Of a stretch of 64,000 bases of DNA, positions 1-10,440 are shown one piece after another; position 1 is the stretch's first letter; every line of letters begins with the position of its first letter. The notes under the pieces were generated by a model that saw only the letters and a list, made by a program, of their open reading frames with translations, ran no database searches and was not told the origin of the DNA. Origin of the DNA: Eudromia elegans (lineage: Eukaryota > Chordata > Aves > Tinamiformes > Tinamidae); contig PTEX01000588.1 of the NCBI GenBank assembly GCA_003342815.1, positions 1-64,000 on the forward strand, in the 5' to 3' direction. A program made the translations under genes and the position numbers.

Positions 1-612
1 GGGCCAATGGGATCCTGGGGTGCATTAAGCAGAGCGTCTCCAGCAGGTCGAGGGAGGTGATTCTGCCCCTCTACTCAGCCCTGGTGAGGCCGCACCTCGA
101 GTACTGTGTGCAGTTCTGGGCTCTCCAGTGCAGGATGGACGTGGAGCTGCTAGAGAGAGTCCAGCGCAGGGCCACAAAGATGATTAGGGGCCTGGAACAT
201 CTGCCGTATGAGCAAAGGCTGAGAGAGCTGGGCCTCTTCAGCCTGGAGAATAGAGGACTGGGAGGGGACCTGATTAATGTACATAAATATCTCAAGACAG
301 GAAGTGAAGAGGAGGGGGCTGGCCTCTTCTCAGTGGTGGCCAGTGATAGAACTAGGGGAAACGGCCACAAATTGAGGCACCAAAAGTTCCACAGGAACTT
401 GAGGAAGAATTTCTTAACAGTGAGGGTGACAGAGCCCTGGAACAGGCTGCCCAGAGAGGTGGTGGAGTCTCCTTCTCTGGAGATCTTCAAAACCCGCCTG
501 GACACCACCCTGTGCCACATGCTCTAGGAGACCCTGCGTGTGCAGGGGGTTGGACTAGATGACCTCTAGAGGTCCCTTCCAACCCTAGCCATTCTACGAT
601 TCTATGATTCTA
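1..612 (+). mobile_element. CR1 LINE 3' end, young, cut by window start
   Basis: The reverse-transcriptase C-terminal region is open from the window edge to the stop at 525-527: [20 protein letters not shown] near the start, ending [14 protein letters not shown] short 3' UTR follows and ends in ATTCTACGATTCTATGATTC, the bird CR1 tail. Its 5' end lies outside the window. Confidence 0.95.
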
Positions 613-1421
613 AAAAAGATCCAATGCTGTACCCATGCAGCAAAGACCACCCCGGAAAGGTGTCAGAGAAGCACAAAACAAGACGAGGCAACAAAGAAAA
701 CCATTTGCCAATATAGCCTTGATGACACTCGATAACAGGACAGACCTCATACAGCCCAGAGACCCAAAGAAATGTAATGTCCCCTTACTGCAGCTGTCAT
801 ACAAGATGGGATCTGCCGGCACCATGACAATGACTGTTCCAGAAGACGAAATCAATAGGACAACTTCAAGACCCAACTAAAACAGCACACAGGTACAACA
901 TACACCAGAGAGACACAGGCTACAGCTGCCCACCCTAGCAAACCCACGCTTTCTCCTGCACAACATCCAAAACGCCACTCTCACATATCATGCATCCAAA
1001 AGATATCCATACACACACACACACAGACACACACAGACACACCCTAAAACCTGCTATCCCATTACTTAGCTTTGGGAGAGCTCTGAGCTACCGCAGGACT
1101 TTGGGAGCAATCCTCAAATGGCAGATGCATCTTCTTCCATCTTATTTCAGATGCCCCCTTGACCACTGTCACCTGTCAAACCAGAGCACAAGCAGTCAGC
1201 CTTGCAACTGTCAGCTCCCACTTCACCCACAATTACACTCTCCCTCAAAGGACTCTTGTCATTCTGCTCACCCCCTCTGTGCCAAATCCTCACTCCTCTA
1301 TCGGGGCTGTCATGACAGTCGAAATACCTAGAAAAAAAAAAAGTACCAAGTAACTCATCCGTGAGGCAGGGATGGCTGCTCCTAGATCTACTGACACACC
1401 ATTCTATGCAGTCTGTCTCAC

Positions 1422-1462
1422 CTCAAATCCACATCTGGAAATGCAACAGGCCTGCATATCAC
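1422..1462 (-). pseudogene. Exon-like block gamma, copy 1
   Basis: Minus strand CTCTTTCAG|GTG and TTTGAG|GTGAGA bound exactly 41 nt, reading VICRPVAFPDVDLR. Copy 2 has the same length and borders with VPIRPFLFTAEDLR. Confidence 0.35.
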
Positions 1463-1700
1463 CTGAAAGAGAAGAGTGAAAGCAAATCACCGAGAGGCAT
1501 CACAGCAACACCCACTGCACAAAAAAAGCAGCACACACCTGCAAGGCAACCCTCCTCATCTGCTCAGGCTTCTTCTGGTCCCACAGCTACTCCTCCAGGT
1601 GTGACCTCCAGCACAGTCTGCCAACACTGAACGAGGACATCTTGAGGGTTGAAAAATACCACACCCCATCTGCAACAACAGCCTGCTACAACACCTTTAC

Positions 1701-1764
1701 CTCTTCTGTTAGGTCATCTGGAAGTCCGGCGTATGCTCTGCAACCAGTATGGTTGTCATGGCAC
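1701..1764 (-). pseudogene. Exon-like block beta, copy 1
   Basis: Minus strand CTTTTACAG|GTGC at the start and AAGAG|GTAAAGG at the end, 64 nt. The frame matching copy 2 contains a stop here. Boundaries are conserved with 3147-3209. Confidence 0.3.
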
Positions 1765-1859
1765 CTGTAAAAGGAGAACACAAGTGGGCAAGGAGGACAG
1801 GATCGGGAGGATGACACCCAAATGCTAAGCACTGCTTTCTCTCACAGGCTGGCACTCAC

Positions 1860-1912
1860 CTTGCTGTGATCCTCCAGAACGTGAGGGACCTGTTCTCCAC
1901 ATTACTTGACAC
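1860..1912 (-). pseudogene. Exon-like block alpha, copy 1
   Basis: On the minus strand a pyrimidine tract and TTAG precede 53 nt ending CAAG|GTGAGTG. One frame reads SSNVENRSLTFWRITA. The equivalent in copy 2 is ASCNAESRSLTSRRTP. Gene not recognised. Confidence 0.3.
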
Positions 1913-2868
1913 CTAAGGACAAAAAGGAAAAAGTCATCGAGAAAGTCCACCGACCACACTACTCTCCTTCAAACAACCCTCTAGCTCATCCTCTTAGGAC
2001 AGGATCCAGCTTTTCTGGGAGTCCTGGAAACACTGCTCTGCATCTGAAAAGCAAAACAATGCCTACCTGCCAGACTCACTGCCATCTGCACGCTGCCCCC
2101 CTCCCCGCCCCTCGCCATTGCACAATAAATTAATATGTGGATTACACACAGGCTGACCAATTCCTGCTCCAGGCCATCACTGCCATGTTCCACATGCTAC
2201 TACAGCCAACTTCCACAGGCAAGGCAGCTCCAGCCACACACAGACAGCCACACACAAACACATCATTGGACAGAGGAAAGCGCTAGGCCAGAAAGACCTG
2301 GCACTGCACAAAAGATACTGAGAACTAGAAAAATCCTATGACAAGGCAACTGTGCAGCCCTAATGCTTGGCACTGGGGCAGATGTAAGTCAACCAATGGC
2401 GCCTCTGTAGGAAAGAAGCCGAGGAAGCCAGATGGTAATGTGGAGAAGGCTTTTGAAAAAGATTCGGTGAAGCAACAATGCAGGGAAGACAACTCTGAAA
2501 CAGCACTGGAAAGACACAAATCAAGACTGGCCTTCAAAGAGGAAGATGTGGGTCAGAGGTCATTCCCAATGGGCAGAGGCATTCCCTTCTATCTTATTTG
2601 GTTCTGCTCACCTTCATCACCTGTTAAACCAGAGCTGGAGTAATCATCCCCACAATGGACGGGTCCCACCTCTACTGCACAAAAACCCTCCCCCAGGTAC
2701 AGCTGTCACCCTGCACACCTGGATCTGGCTGTACACATGCCTTGGTATTGCAGTTGTGAGGACACCCAGAACACCTAGAACAAGCAAAATAACCATGTGA
2801 TGCTTCTGCTAGGCAGGGATCATGAGTCCTAGAGATACTGACATACTATTACACTTAGAGTACCTCAC

Positions 2869-2909
2869 CTCAAATCCTCAGCTGTGAATAGAAAAGGCCT
2901 GATTGGTAC
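2869..2909 (-). pseudogene. Exon-like block gamma, copy 2
   Basis: Minus strand CTTTTTCAG|GTA and TTTGAG|GTGAGG bound 41 nt reading VPIRPFLFTAEDLR. Identical length to copy 1. Confidence 0.35.
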
Positions 2910-3146
2910 CTGAAAAAGCAGAGGAAAAGCCAGAGAGGCGGCCAGCAACACCATGCAAACCGAAATCAACCTAACACATACATGCAGGCAGTCCCCTCTC
3001 ACCTGTTCTTTCTCCTTTTGCCCATACAAATTCTTCTCTGGGAGAGTCCCAGCAAAATTTACAAGCACAGAGAGGAGAGCAAACCTTGAAGAGGACAAAA
3101 ACAAACACACCCTGCCCACAGCAATATCTCACTACACCACCTTTAC

Positions 3147-3209
3147 CTCCTCTGATGGCCAACCATTCCTCCAGCCTCTGCGCTGTTACAGCTCTACCCA
3201 CCACAGCAC
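3147..3209 (-). pseudogene. Exon-like block beta, copy 2
   Basis: Minus strand CTTTTACAG|GTGC and GGAG|GTAAAGG bound 63 nt; an open frame reads AVVGRAVTAQRLEEWLAIRG. Confidence 0.35.
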
Positions 3210-3299
3210 CTGTAAAAGCAGAACACAAATAGGTGAGAAGGATGATGTCGGCCTGAAAACCGCCCAACGCCAGACTCCATCTCATGGGCTGAGGCTCAC

Positions 3300-3368
3300 C
3301 TTGTGGCGTTCTTCTGGATGTGAGCGACCTGCTCTCTGCATTACATGATGCCTCACCACATACAGGTG
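3300..3368 (-). pseudogene. Exon-like block alpha, copy 2
   Basis: Minus strand TTGCTTAG before, CAAG|GTGAGCC after; contains ASCNAESRSLTSRRTPQ. The start differs by an indel from copy 1. Confidence 0.3.
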
Positions 3369-3450
3369 CTAAGCAACAAGTCATCAAGAAAGCCCACTGA
3401 CCGCAACACACTCCTAACAACTCCCTAGCTCACCTTCTTATTCCTTCCCA

Positions 3451-4209
3451 GGGGCAAGTGTAGGGTCCTGCACCTGGGGAGGAATAACCCTAGACATGCC
3501 TACAGCCTGGGGACCGACCTCCTGGAGAGCAGCCCCACAGAGAGGGACCTGGGCGTCATGGTGGATGACAAGTTGACCATGAGGCAGCAGTGTGCCCTCG
3601 TGGCCAAGAAGGCCAATGGGATCTTGGGGTGCATTAAGCAGAGCGTCTCCAGCAGGTCAAGGGAGGTGATTCTGCCCCTCAGCCCTGGTGAGGCCGCACC
3701 TCGAGTACTGTGTGCAGTTCTGGGCTCCCCAGTGCAGGATGGATGTGGAGCTGCTAGAGAGAGTCCAGCGCAGGGCCACGAAGATGATTAGGGTCCTGGA
3801 ACATCTGCCGTATGAGCAAAGGCTGAGAGAGCTGGGCCTGTTCAGCCTGGAGAAGAGAAGACTGAGAGGGGACCTGATTAATGTATATAAATACCTCAAG
3901 AGAGGGAGGGAGGAGGATGGGACTGGCCTCTTCTCAGTGGTGGCCAGTGACAGAATTAGAGGAAATAGCCACAAATTGAGGCACCAAAAGTTCCACAGGA
4001 ACTTGAGGAAGAATTTCTTAACAGTGAGGGTGACAGAGCACTGGAACAGGTTACCCAGAGAGGTGGTGGAGTCTCCTTCTCTGGAGATCTTCAAAACTTG
4101 CTTGGACACCACCCTGTGCCACATGCTCTAGGAGACCCTGCGTGTGCAGGGGGGTTTGGACTAGATGACCTCTAGAGGTCCCTTCCAACCTTAAGCATTC
4201 TATGGTTCT
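3451..4209 (+). mobile_element. CR1 LINE, 5'-truncated, with a 5-bp deletion
   Basis: Begins in the RT coding region at [13 protein letters not shown] and ends after the tail ATTCTATGGTTCT. Relative to other copies here, 5 bp (CTACT) are missing at about 3680, shifting the frame after REVILPL. It sits inside the second copy of the 1.45 kb tandem repeat; repeat-like sequence seems to resume just after it. Confidence 0.93.
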
Positions 4210-5129
4210 TTTTGTCATTCTGGGAGGTTTTTCAAGATAAAGAACAAATCTACCACTGGGACTTTGTCCCATTTACCTTCCTGTCTACAAAATAACATCA
4301 GCTGAATACAGTATTATATCTTAAACTTGCCTTCTTGGGCCACTTCTCCTGGGCCTCCAAAGTACTCACCATCCAAAAACAATTACAATATTCAACAAGC
4401 TGTCTTTGTATAACAGGATCTCCTCCTACTTTTTCTCCATGTTTTAGAGCATGGCCCAGAGGAGATCTTTTGAAGATCCCTCCGTCCAAGGAAAGGGTTA
4501 CTCCTTGTGTTGGTGCGGAATGGGTCTCCCCTTGCCCTTTTCGAATAACAATTGCCAACTACAAAGGTCAGATGAGAACATCCTATGCTGTTCCGCATTT
4601 CAACATGTCCCACACAACCAATCACCAAATACGAGATCCAGAGGAGAACATCGGACACTGTTCCCAGTTTCAATAGCAGTTTTCCAGTAGTTATCTACTA
4701 AAGAAAACCTTTAAAGAATGTTGAATGAGATCCAAACTTAAAAGGTCTTCATTACCTTTTTCTTAATCAGAATTTCTGAGACATGGGATTTAGTAAATAA
4801 GGACAAGGACAGAGACCTTCTGCCAGTAACTCCTAAGTTTGAAAATATGATCTGCTTACTTACCATAGCACTTCTGCCACCTCCCAGTCCCTTGTTTCAT
4901 TAGATCACACGTTTAGGTCTTCTTCTTAACTTCACTGCCTTCACACTCATTCCAACAGGGATTTTAGCAGGAATATAATGCTACCTTACTGCTGCAAGAA
5001 AGACATATGAGAAAACTTTTATTTTTATCTGGCCCAAAAGAAGAACAGTAGCTATTTGCTTCTCCTTGGTCACAATGATACCGAAAGAAAAAACTATATC
5101 CTATTCAGATATTTGCCTAGTACATCTCG
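4210..5129. other. Intergenic, no feature recognised
   Basis: Sequence between two CR1 copies. Short frames on both strands look random and no known family was recognised. The first 30 bp may be the end of the 1.45 kb repeat. Confidence 0.5.
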
Positions 5130-6304
5130 CGCCGTGAGGGCAGAGGAGTGGATGTCATCTATCTGGATTTCAGCAACGCTTTTGACACTGTCCTTCAGAG
5201 CATCCTCCTGGGCAAGCTCCTGAAGTGTGGGTTAGATGAGTGGACAGTGAGATGGATTAGGAACTGGTTGAATGACAGGGCTCAGAGAGTGGTAATGAGT
5301 GGTGTCGAGTCCAGCTGGAGGCCTGCGGTTAGTGGTGTCTACCAGGGCTCACTCCTTGGTCCGATCGTGTTCAATTTATTCATTAACGACCTGGATGAAG
5401 GGATGGAGTGCTCCCTCAGCAAGTTTGCTGACAATACGAAACTGGGAGGAATAACTCATAGTCGTGAGGGCTGCGCTGCCATCCAGAGGGACCTGGATAG
5501 ACTGGACAACTGAGCAATGAGAAACCTCATGAAGTTCAACAAGGGCAAGTGTAGGGTCCTGCACTTGGGCAAGAATAACTCCAGACACGTGTACAGGCTG
5601 AGGACCGACCTCCTGGAGAGCAGCACCGCAGAGAGGGACCTGGCCGTCATGGTGGATGACAAGTTGACCATGAGGCAGCAATGTGCCCTCACGGCCAAGA
5701 GGGCCAATGGGATCCTGGGGTGCATTAAGCAGAGCGTCTCCAGCAGGTCGAGGGAGGTGATTCTGCCCCTCAGCCCTGGTGAGGCCGCACCTCGAGTACT
5801 GTGTGCAGTTCTGGGCTCCCCAGTGCAGGACGGATGTGGAGCTGCTAGAGAGAGTCCAGCGCAGGGCTACGAAGATGATTAGGGACCTGGAACATCTGCC
5901 GTATGAGCAAAGGCTGAGAGAGCTGGGCCTCTTCAGCCTGGAGAAGAGAAGACTGAGAGGGGACCTGATTAATATATATAAATACCTCAAGAGAGGGAGT
6001 GAGGAGGATGGGACTGGCCTCTTCTCAGTGGTGGCCAGTGATAGAACTAGGGGAAACGGCCACAAATTGAGGCACCAAAAGTTCCACAGGAACTTGCGAA
6101 GGAATTTCTTAACAGTGAGGGTGACAGAGCACTGGAACAGGTTACCCAGAGAGGTGGTGGAGTCTCCTTCTCTGGAGATCTTCAAAACTTGCTTGGACAC
6201 CACCCTGTGCCACATGCTCTAGGAGACCCTGCGTGTGCAGGGGGGTTTGGACTAGATGACCTCTAGAGGTCCGTTCCAACCTTAAGCATTCTATGATTCT
6301 ATGA
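5130..6304 (+). mobile_element. CR1 LINE, RT core plus 3' end, defective
   Basis: Starts within the RT core ([15 protein letters not shown]) and ends at ATTCTATGATTCTATGAT. The catalytic box reads [10 protein letters not shown] instead of FADDTK. There is a Trp-to-stop change (TGA at 5512) and the same 5-bp deletion as the copy at 3451-4209 (about 5770). The 3' half is very similar to that copy, but the 5' end and flanks differ, so they are separate insertions. Confidence 0.95.
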
Positions 6305-6329
6305 TACCAACAACTTTTAAGGAGAGGTA

Positions 6330-6580
6330 AATACTTCTCACCCTTTCAAAAACTCTTCCCCTAAAAATCCATTTTCTGAAAAAAAAAAAAAAAACTGCCA
6401 ATCTCCCTCCAGAAATATTCCTCCCAAAATATTTTCCTCAAAAATATCAAGTTTCCTTCAAAAAAAAATTCCCTCTCAAGTTTCCTTCTGATTTTTTTCC
6501 CCTCTGAAAAAAAAGTCCATTTTCTTACATCTGCCAAAATAATTTCCCTTCTAAAAGAAATTTCCCCTCAAAAAGACTTA
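6330..6580. repeat. Degenerate pyrimidine/adenine minisatellite
   Basis: Successive units of the type TTCCCTC followed by A runs, then TTT (for example TTTCCTCAAAAATATCAAG and TTTCCCTTCTAAAAGAAATT), about 20-30 bp each. It directly follows the CR1 ending at 6304. Confidence 0.6.
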
Positions 6581-6683
6581 CAAGAGCAAAGTTGTTTCCC
6601 AGTTAGTATTGTGTTAAACAATCTTTTTGACTGCAGCGCTGCTGCTCGTATCTATGTAAGCCCCATTCTCTGCTAGAGCAAAC

Positions 6684-6881
6684 TTACTGTTGTATCCACT
6701 GCTCTACTCCCAGGAAACTCCTGGCTGCTAGTGCCAAGTCGAGCACTGCTGCATCCTGCAGCAAAGGGTAGGGTTGCTGACATGCAGCCAGCCAGGCTTG
6801 GGTATCACACAGGCAGCCACGTCCTCTCACAGTGACCTCCATCACCGCCCACAGCACCTTGGTTCTGGTGTGCCCCAGCAT
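6684..6881 (-). pseudogene. Unrecognised coding-like segment C
   Basis: A 65-codon open frame reads TKVLWAVMEVTVRGRGC, then QPYPLLQDAAVLDLALAARS FLG. Leucine/alanine-rich helices again suggest a helical-repeat protein. No clear splice borders; may be a relic. Confidence 0.3.
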
Positions 6882-6971
6882 CAGGGCACTGCTCAGGACC
6901 CTTTCTCAAGCTCTTGCAGATAAGTACTTAATTAACTGATCCTTTTGTCCGTCTTTAAGTCAACGCAAGAA

Positions 6972-7137
6972 TCACAGCGCTCGACTGGCCCCTCTCTGTG
7001 TCAGGCCTAGAAACTGTTCCAGGCATCTCCTGAATTTCTCATTTCTCATGTGCTTGGATGTGGCTTCACTGGCAAGGAGCCGGAGCAGGGCCTCAATCAG
7101 CAGGTCACACTGCTTCATTTCAAGATGACCTCTCTCA
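6972..7137 (-). pseudogene. Unrecognised coding-like segment B
   Basis: An AATGCAG acceptor-like site precedes an open frame ERGHLEMKQCDLLIEALLRL LASEATSKHMRNEKFRRCLE QFLGLTQRGASRAL, then a stop. Amphipathic-helix composition looks protein-coding. Same strand and order as segments A and C. Confidence 0.35.
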
Positions 7138-7398
7138 CTGCATTACCATGCAAAACAAGCCAGAAAGACTGATGAGGCCAGGAGGGCAGCATGTTTTTGG
7201 ACTACTTCTCCAAGCTACTTTCATCTAGTACTTCACATGTAACTTTCTTTTTTAAGAGGACACAGCTGATTGTCTAAGCCTTACACAAAGATCAGAACCT
7301 ACCAGGCTTCCTCTATAGTCCTTTCTGCTTTCACAACACTTTTGGGAATTAAAGGAAGTCATCAATAGTTCCCACTTCCCTGGAGCTGCAGGAAGACA

Positions 7399-7531
7399 TT
7401 ACTCCTGCTCTGAGGAGGTGCCTAGAATACCCACTGCACAAAATCCCAATACAGCTACCTCCTCATTCTCAGTGAAGATGGCCATGACCTTCAACCCCAG
7501 CTGCACGCCATGTGAGTCCACCATGATCATC
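7399..7531 (-). pseudogene. Unrecognised coding-like segment A
   Basis: After a pyrimidine-rich stretch ending TGTAAG the frame reads MIMVDSHGVQLGLKVMAIFT then ENEEVAVLGFCAVGIL, ending in a stop. The hydrophobic helical pattern resembles ARM/HEAT-type repeats, but no family is recognised. Confidence 0.3.
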
Positions 7532-7679
7532 CTTACAAGGACAAGGATAAGTCCTGATGACAAATCTCTACACTGCCCCATCATTAGATGGGAGGGTGAA
7601 GTGCTATGGCCTGAATGATGGGTCCAAATCAGGGCTGACAGCTGAATATGGTGCTGCCTTTGTAGAAGTACCCAGAATC

Positions 7680-8585
7680 ATTGAATCATAGAATCATAGA
7701 ATGCTTATGGTTAGAAGGGACCTCTAGAGGTCTAGTCCAACCCCCCCTGCACACGCAGGGTCACCTAGAGCATTGTGACACAGGGTGGTGTCCAAGAAAG
7801 TTTTGAAGATATCCAGAGAAGGAGACTCCACCACCTCTCTGGCCCCTTGTTCTACCACCAGCCACTGTGGAAAACAGTTTAGCCTCCTCCTCGTTCCTCA
7901 GGAATTTGTACACATTGATTAGATCCCCTCTCATCCTTCTCTTCTTCTAAACCTTCTTCTAATCCTTCTTCTAAACAGGCCCAGCTCGTTCAGTCTCTCC
8001 TCATATGGTAGGTGCACCAGTCCTTTGATCATCTTGGTCACTCGTCTCTGAACCCTCTCTAGGAGTTTCACATTCCTCCAGTACTGGGTAGCCCAGAACT
8101 GCAGATAGTACTTGAGGTGTGGCCTCATCAGAGCTGAGTAGAGGGGCAGGATCCCCTTCCTCAACCTGCTGGCAATACTCTTCCTGATGCAGGCCAAGAT
8201 CCCTTAGGCCTTCTTGGCCACAAGGGCACATGGCTGGCTCATGGTTAACTTGTTGTCAACCAGGACTCCCAAATCCCTCTCCATGGAGCTGCTTTCCAGC
8301 AGGTCAGCACCTAATCTGTACTGGTGCCTGGGGTTATTCCTGCCCAGGTGTAGGACCCTGCACTTGTCCTTGTTGAACCTCGTGAGGTTCCTCTCCACCC
8401 AATTCTCCAATGTGTCCAAGTCCCTCTGCATGGCAGCACAGCCCTCTGGAGTGTCGGCCACTCCACCCGCTTTGGTGTCATCAGCAAACTTTCTCAGAGT
8501 GCACTCTGTGCTGTCGTTCAAGTCATTGATGAACAAGTGGAACAGCACCGGGTCCAGCACTGATCCCTGGGGGACGCTGCTGGCA
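7680..8585 (-). mobile_element. CR1 LINE, minus strand, moderately old
   Basis: Reading the minus strand, it runs from [20 protein letters not shown] through an intact catalytic box FADDTKAGG and [20 protein letters not shown] to the tail near 7680. Several frame breaks occur in the C-terminal part, for example a stop after ALVAKKA. The tail reads as AATCATAGAATCATAGAATG on the plus strand. Confidence 0.93.
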
Positions 8586-9569
8586 CTTAATGGTTAAGTG
8601 CATTACCTTGCTTATTTTGTCTGTTGTTAAAATGCAGCACACAGTAGGCTTGTTGTTTTGTTAGATGTATCATTTCATTGCTGTATTATTTCATATTAAT
8701 AGTAGACATGACCATTCTTTCCCTTAGTGTTTGGCTCTTTCTGCCACCTCCTGTCAATTGGCAAAATGGAGACAGTAGTCATCCTGCAACCTCCAACCCA
8801 AGATGGCCACAAGCAGTGCCACAGTGCATTGTACAAGGTGGTGCTGAATCAGGTGGGAACACCACTGGAAGGTGGGAGCAAGCACTGGGCCTGTCCCAGT
8901 CATGCAAGGTCCTGTCTAGCTTCAGGATCCCACAGCTGCATGGGAGGCAGCAAGACATGCTCAGCCTGCAGCCACAACAATTTCCAGCTCAGCTGTGGTG
9001 CTAGGAAGAAGCTGGTCTTACATGAAAGGGGTGGCAGGGCTCTGCAGGTCACTCTGCCCACACTACAGGTAGGTGGCTAGGGCTCTATCCATGCTGAGTG
9101 CTGCCAGAGTCTCTCCTCTTCCATGGCCATCTTGTCCCCCTATGTAAACAGGCCTTGTTCTCCTTGTTAGCCATCTTGTTGCACTAAGCTGCCCACTTTA
9201 TCCATGTTCAGGGGTGCTTGGGTTACTTTGGGGGGATATGCATTGTCTCAGGATCCAGGTTCAGCATCACTCCATTCTGGGTATGAGCAGGAGATGGGAT
9301 TTTCCCAATGATTCTCCAGGAGGGGACTTGGTCACTAGCGGGTGAGCACAGCCCCAATCTACAACTAGGCCAACTACTCCCCACTTCCATCTGCCTCTGC
9401 CTATATGTCAGCATGAGATACCCCAGCTGAAAGTCTTAGCCAGAGCCACAACTTCAGCACAGGTCTCAGGGCTACAGTTTCATATCCAGCACTCCATCTT
9501 TCGGGACAAGATGCTCAGAAACTTCTCCAGTATCAGCTCCTCCATCCACCCTGGTGCAACGCGGGGCTA
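8586..9569. other. Intergenic, no gene recognised
   Basis: Two overlapping plus-strand frames of 108 and 117 codons (8678-9080) show no family pattern, and neither codon use nor splice sites support them. Confidence 0.5.
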
Positions 9570-9936
9570 CATAGAATCATAGAATGGCTAGGGTTGGAAG
9601 GGACCTGTAGAGGTCATCTAGTCCAACCCCCCTGCACACGCAGGGTCCCCTAGAGCATGTGGCACAGGGTGATGTCCAGGCGGGTTTGGAAGATCTCCAG
9701 AGAAGGAGACTCCACCACCTCTCTGGGCAGCCTGTTCCAGNGCTCTGTCACCCTCACNGTTAAGAAATTCTTCCTAAAGTTCCTGTGGAACTTTTGGTGC
9801 CTCAATTTGTGGCCGTTTCCCCTAGTTCTATCACTGGCCACCACTGAGAAGAGGCCAGCCCCATCCTCCTCACTCCCTTTCTTGAGATATTTATATACAT
9901 TGATCGGATCCCCTCTCAGTCTTCTCTTCTCCAGGC
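9570..9936 (-). mobile_element. CR1 LINE 3' fragment, minus strand
   Basis: A short, young copy: tail ATAGAATCATAGAATGGCTA at the left, then antisense of [20 protein letters not shown] to TLCHML. Two single ambiguous bases (9741, 9758) lie in it. It ends abruptly at CTCCAGGC and is followed by the telomere-like block. Confidence 0.92.
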
Positions 9937-10009
9937 GAGAGAAGAGAAGCACTGACACGAAGCCTGAAGACAGTCAAGCTCCTTCGGTGACCTCTCTGGC
10001 CACAAAGAG

Positions 10010-10440
10010 GCTGAACTCTAAGTCCCAACCCTACATTTAACCTCATGTCCTACCTTTTGACTGTAATTTGAGCCCCAGCTAGACTCTAACCTACCTGCTA
10101 AATCCCAACCTCAAATTCATCTCCTGAACACTAAAGTTAGAATTTTAACCTAAACCCTGCCCTGTACATTAAAACATACACCCAATATTATGTCCTAACC
10201 CTAAACGTCAACATGGTACTTAAGCCCTAATCCAAATTGTTAACTCTTTCAAGCAAAATGCTAAATTAACTAAACTCTAACAACTGTAATCTGGATCCTT
10301 ATTTAAAACAACTGCCCTAATTTAAAATTTAATTTGAATCCTAATCTAACTCCTAATCCTAACTTTCTTCCTAAATTAACCATGTCCTCAATCCTTTTGA
10401 AATGTAACCCCCTTATCATAAGCCTAACGTTACCATCACC
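10010..10440. repeat. Decayed telomere-like (CCCTAA) block
   Basis: Dense CCTAAC/CCTAAA-like words over 430 bp, for example GTCCTAACCCTAAACGTC (10193), AATCCTAATCTAACTCCTAA and TCCTAACTTTC. They look like diverged units of the vertebrate telomere repeat in C-rich orientation. Confidence 0.6.

Larger units (their letters stand above)
1110..2030. repeat. Copy 1 of diverged 1.45 kb tandem repeat
   Basis: Blocks such as GGCAGGGAT (1367), GGATTTGAG (antisense, about 1422), CACCTGTAAAAG (1763) and GCTCATCCTCTTA (about 1984) recur in the same order 1440-1447 bp downstream. Divergence is substantial, with indels. Confidence 0.7.
2555..3435. repeat. Copy 2 of diverged 1.45 kb tandem repeat
   Basis: Colinear with copy 1: ATCTTATTT (about 2592), GGCAGGGATCATGAGTCCTA (2812), CACCTGTAAAAGCAGAACAC (3208) and GCTCACCTTCTTA (3428). 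A CR1 inserted at 3451 seems to split its end; CTTTTTGTCATTCTGGGAGG at 4207 resembles the copy 1 continuation CTTTTCTGGGAG at about 2010. Confidence 0.7.

Noticed and set aside
4310-4700. Overlapping frames of 79-113 codons suspected of belonging to a virus-like fossil
   Set aside because: No diagnostic motif of any such family was recognised, so no element is called.
9550-9569. Short stretch (CCTGGTGCAACGCGGGGCTA) like a retroviral primer binding site
   Set aside because: Similarity is partial and no LTR or internal region of such an element is visible nearby.
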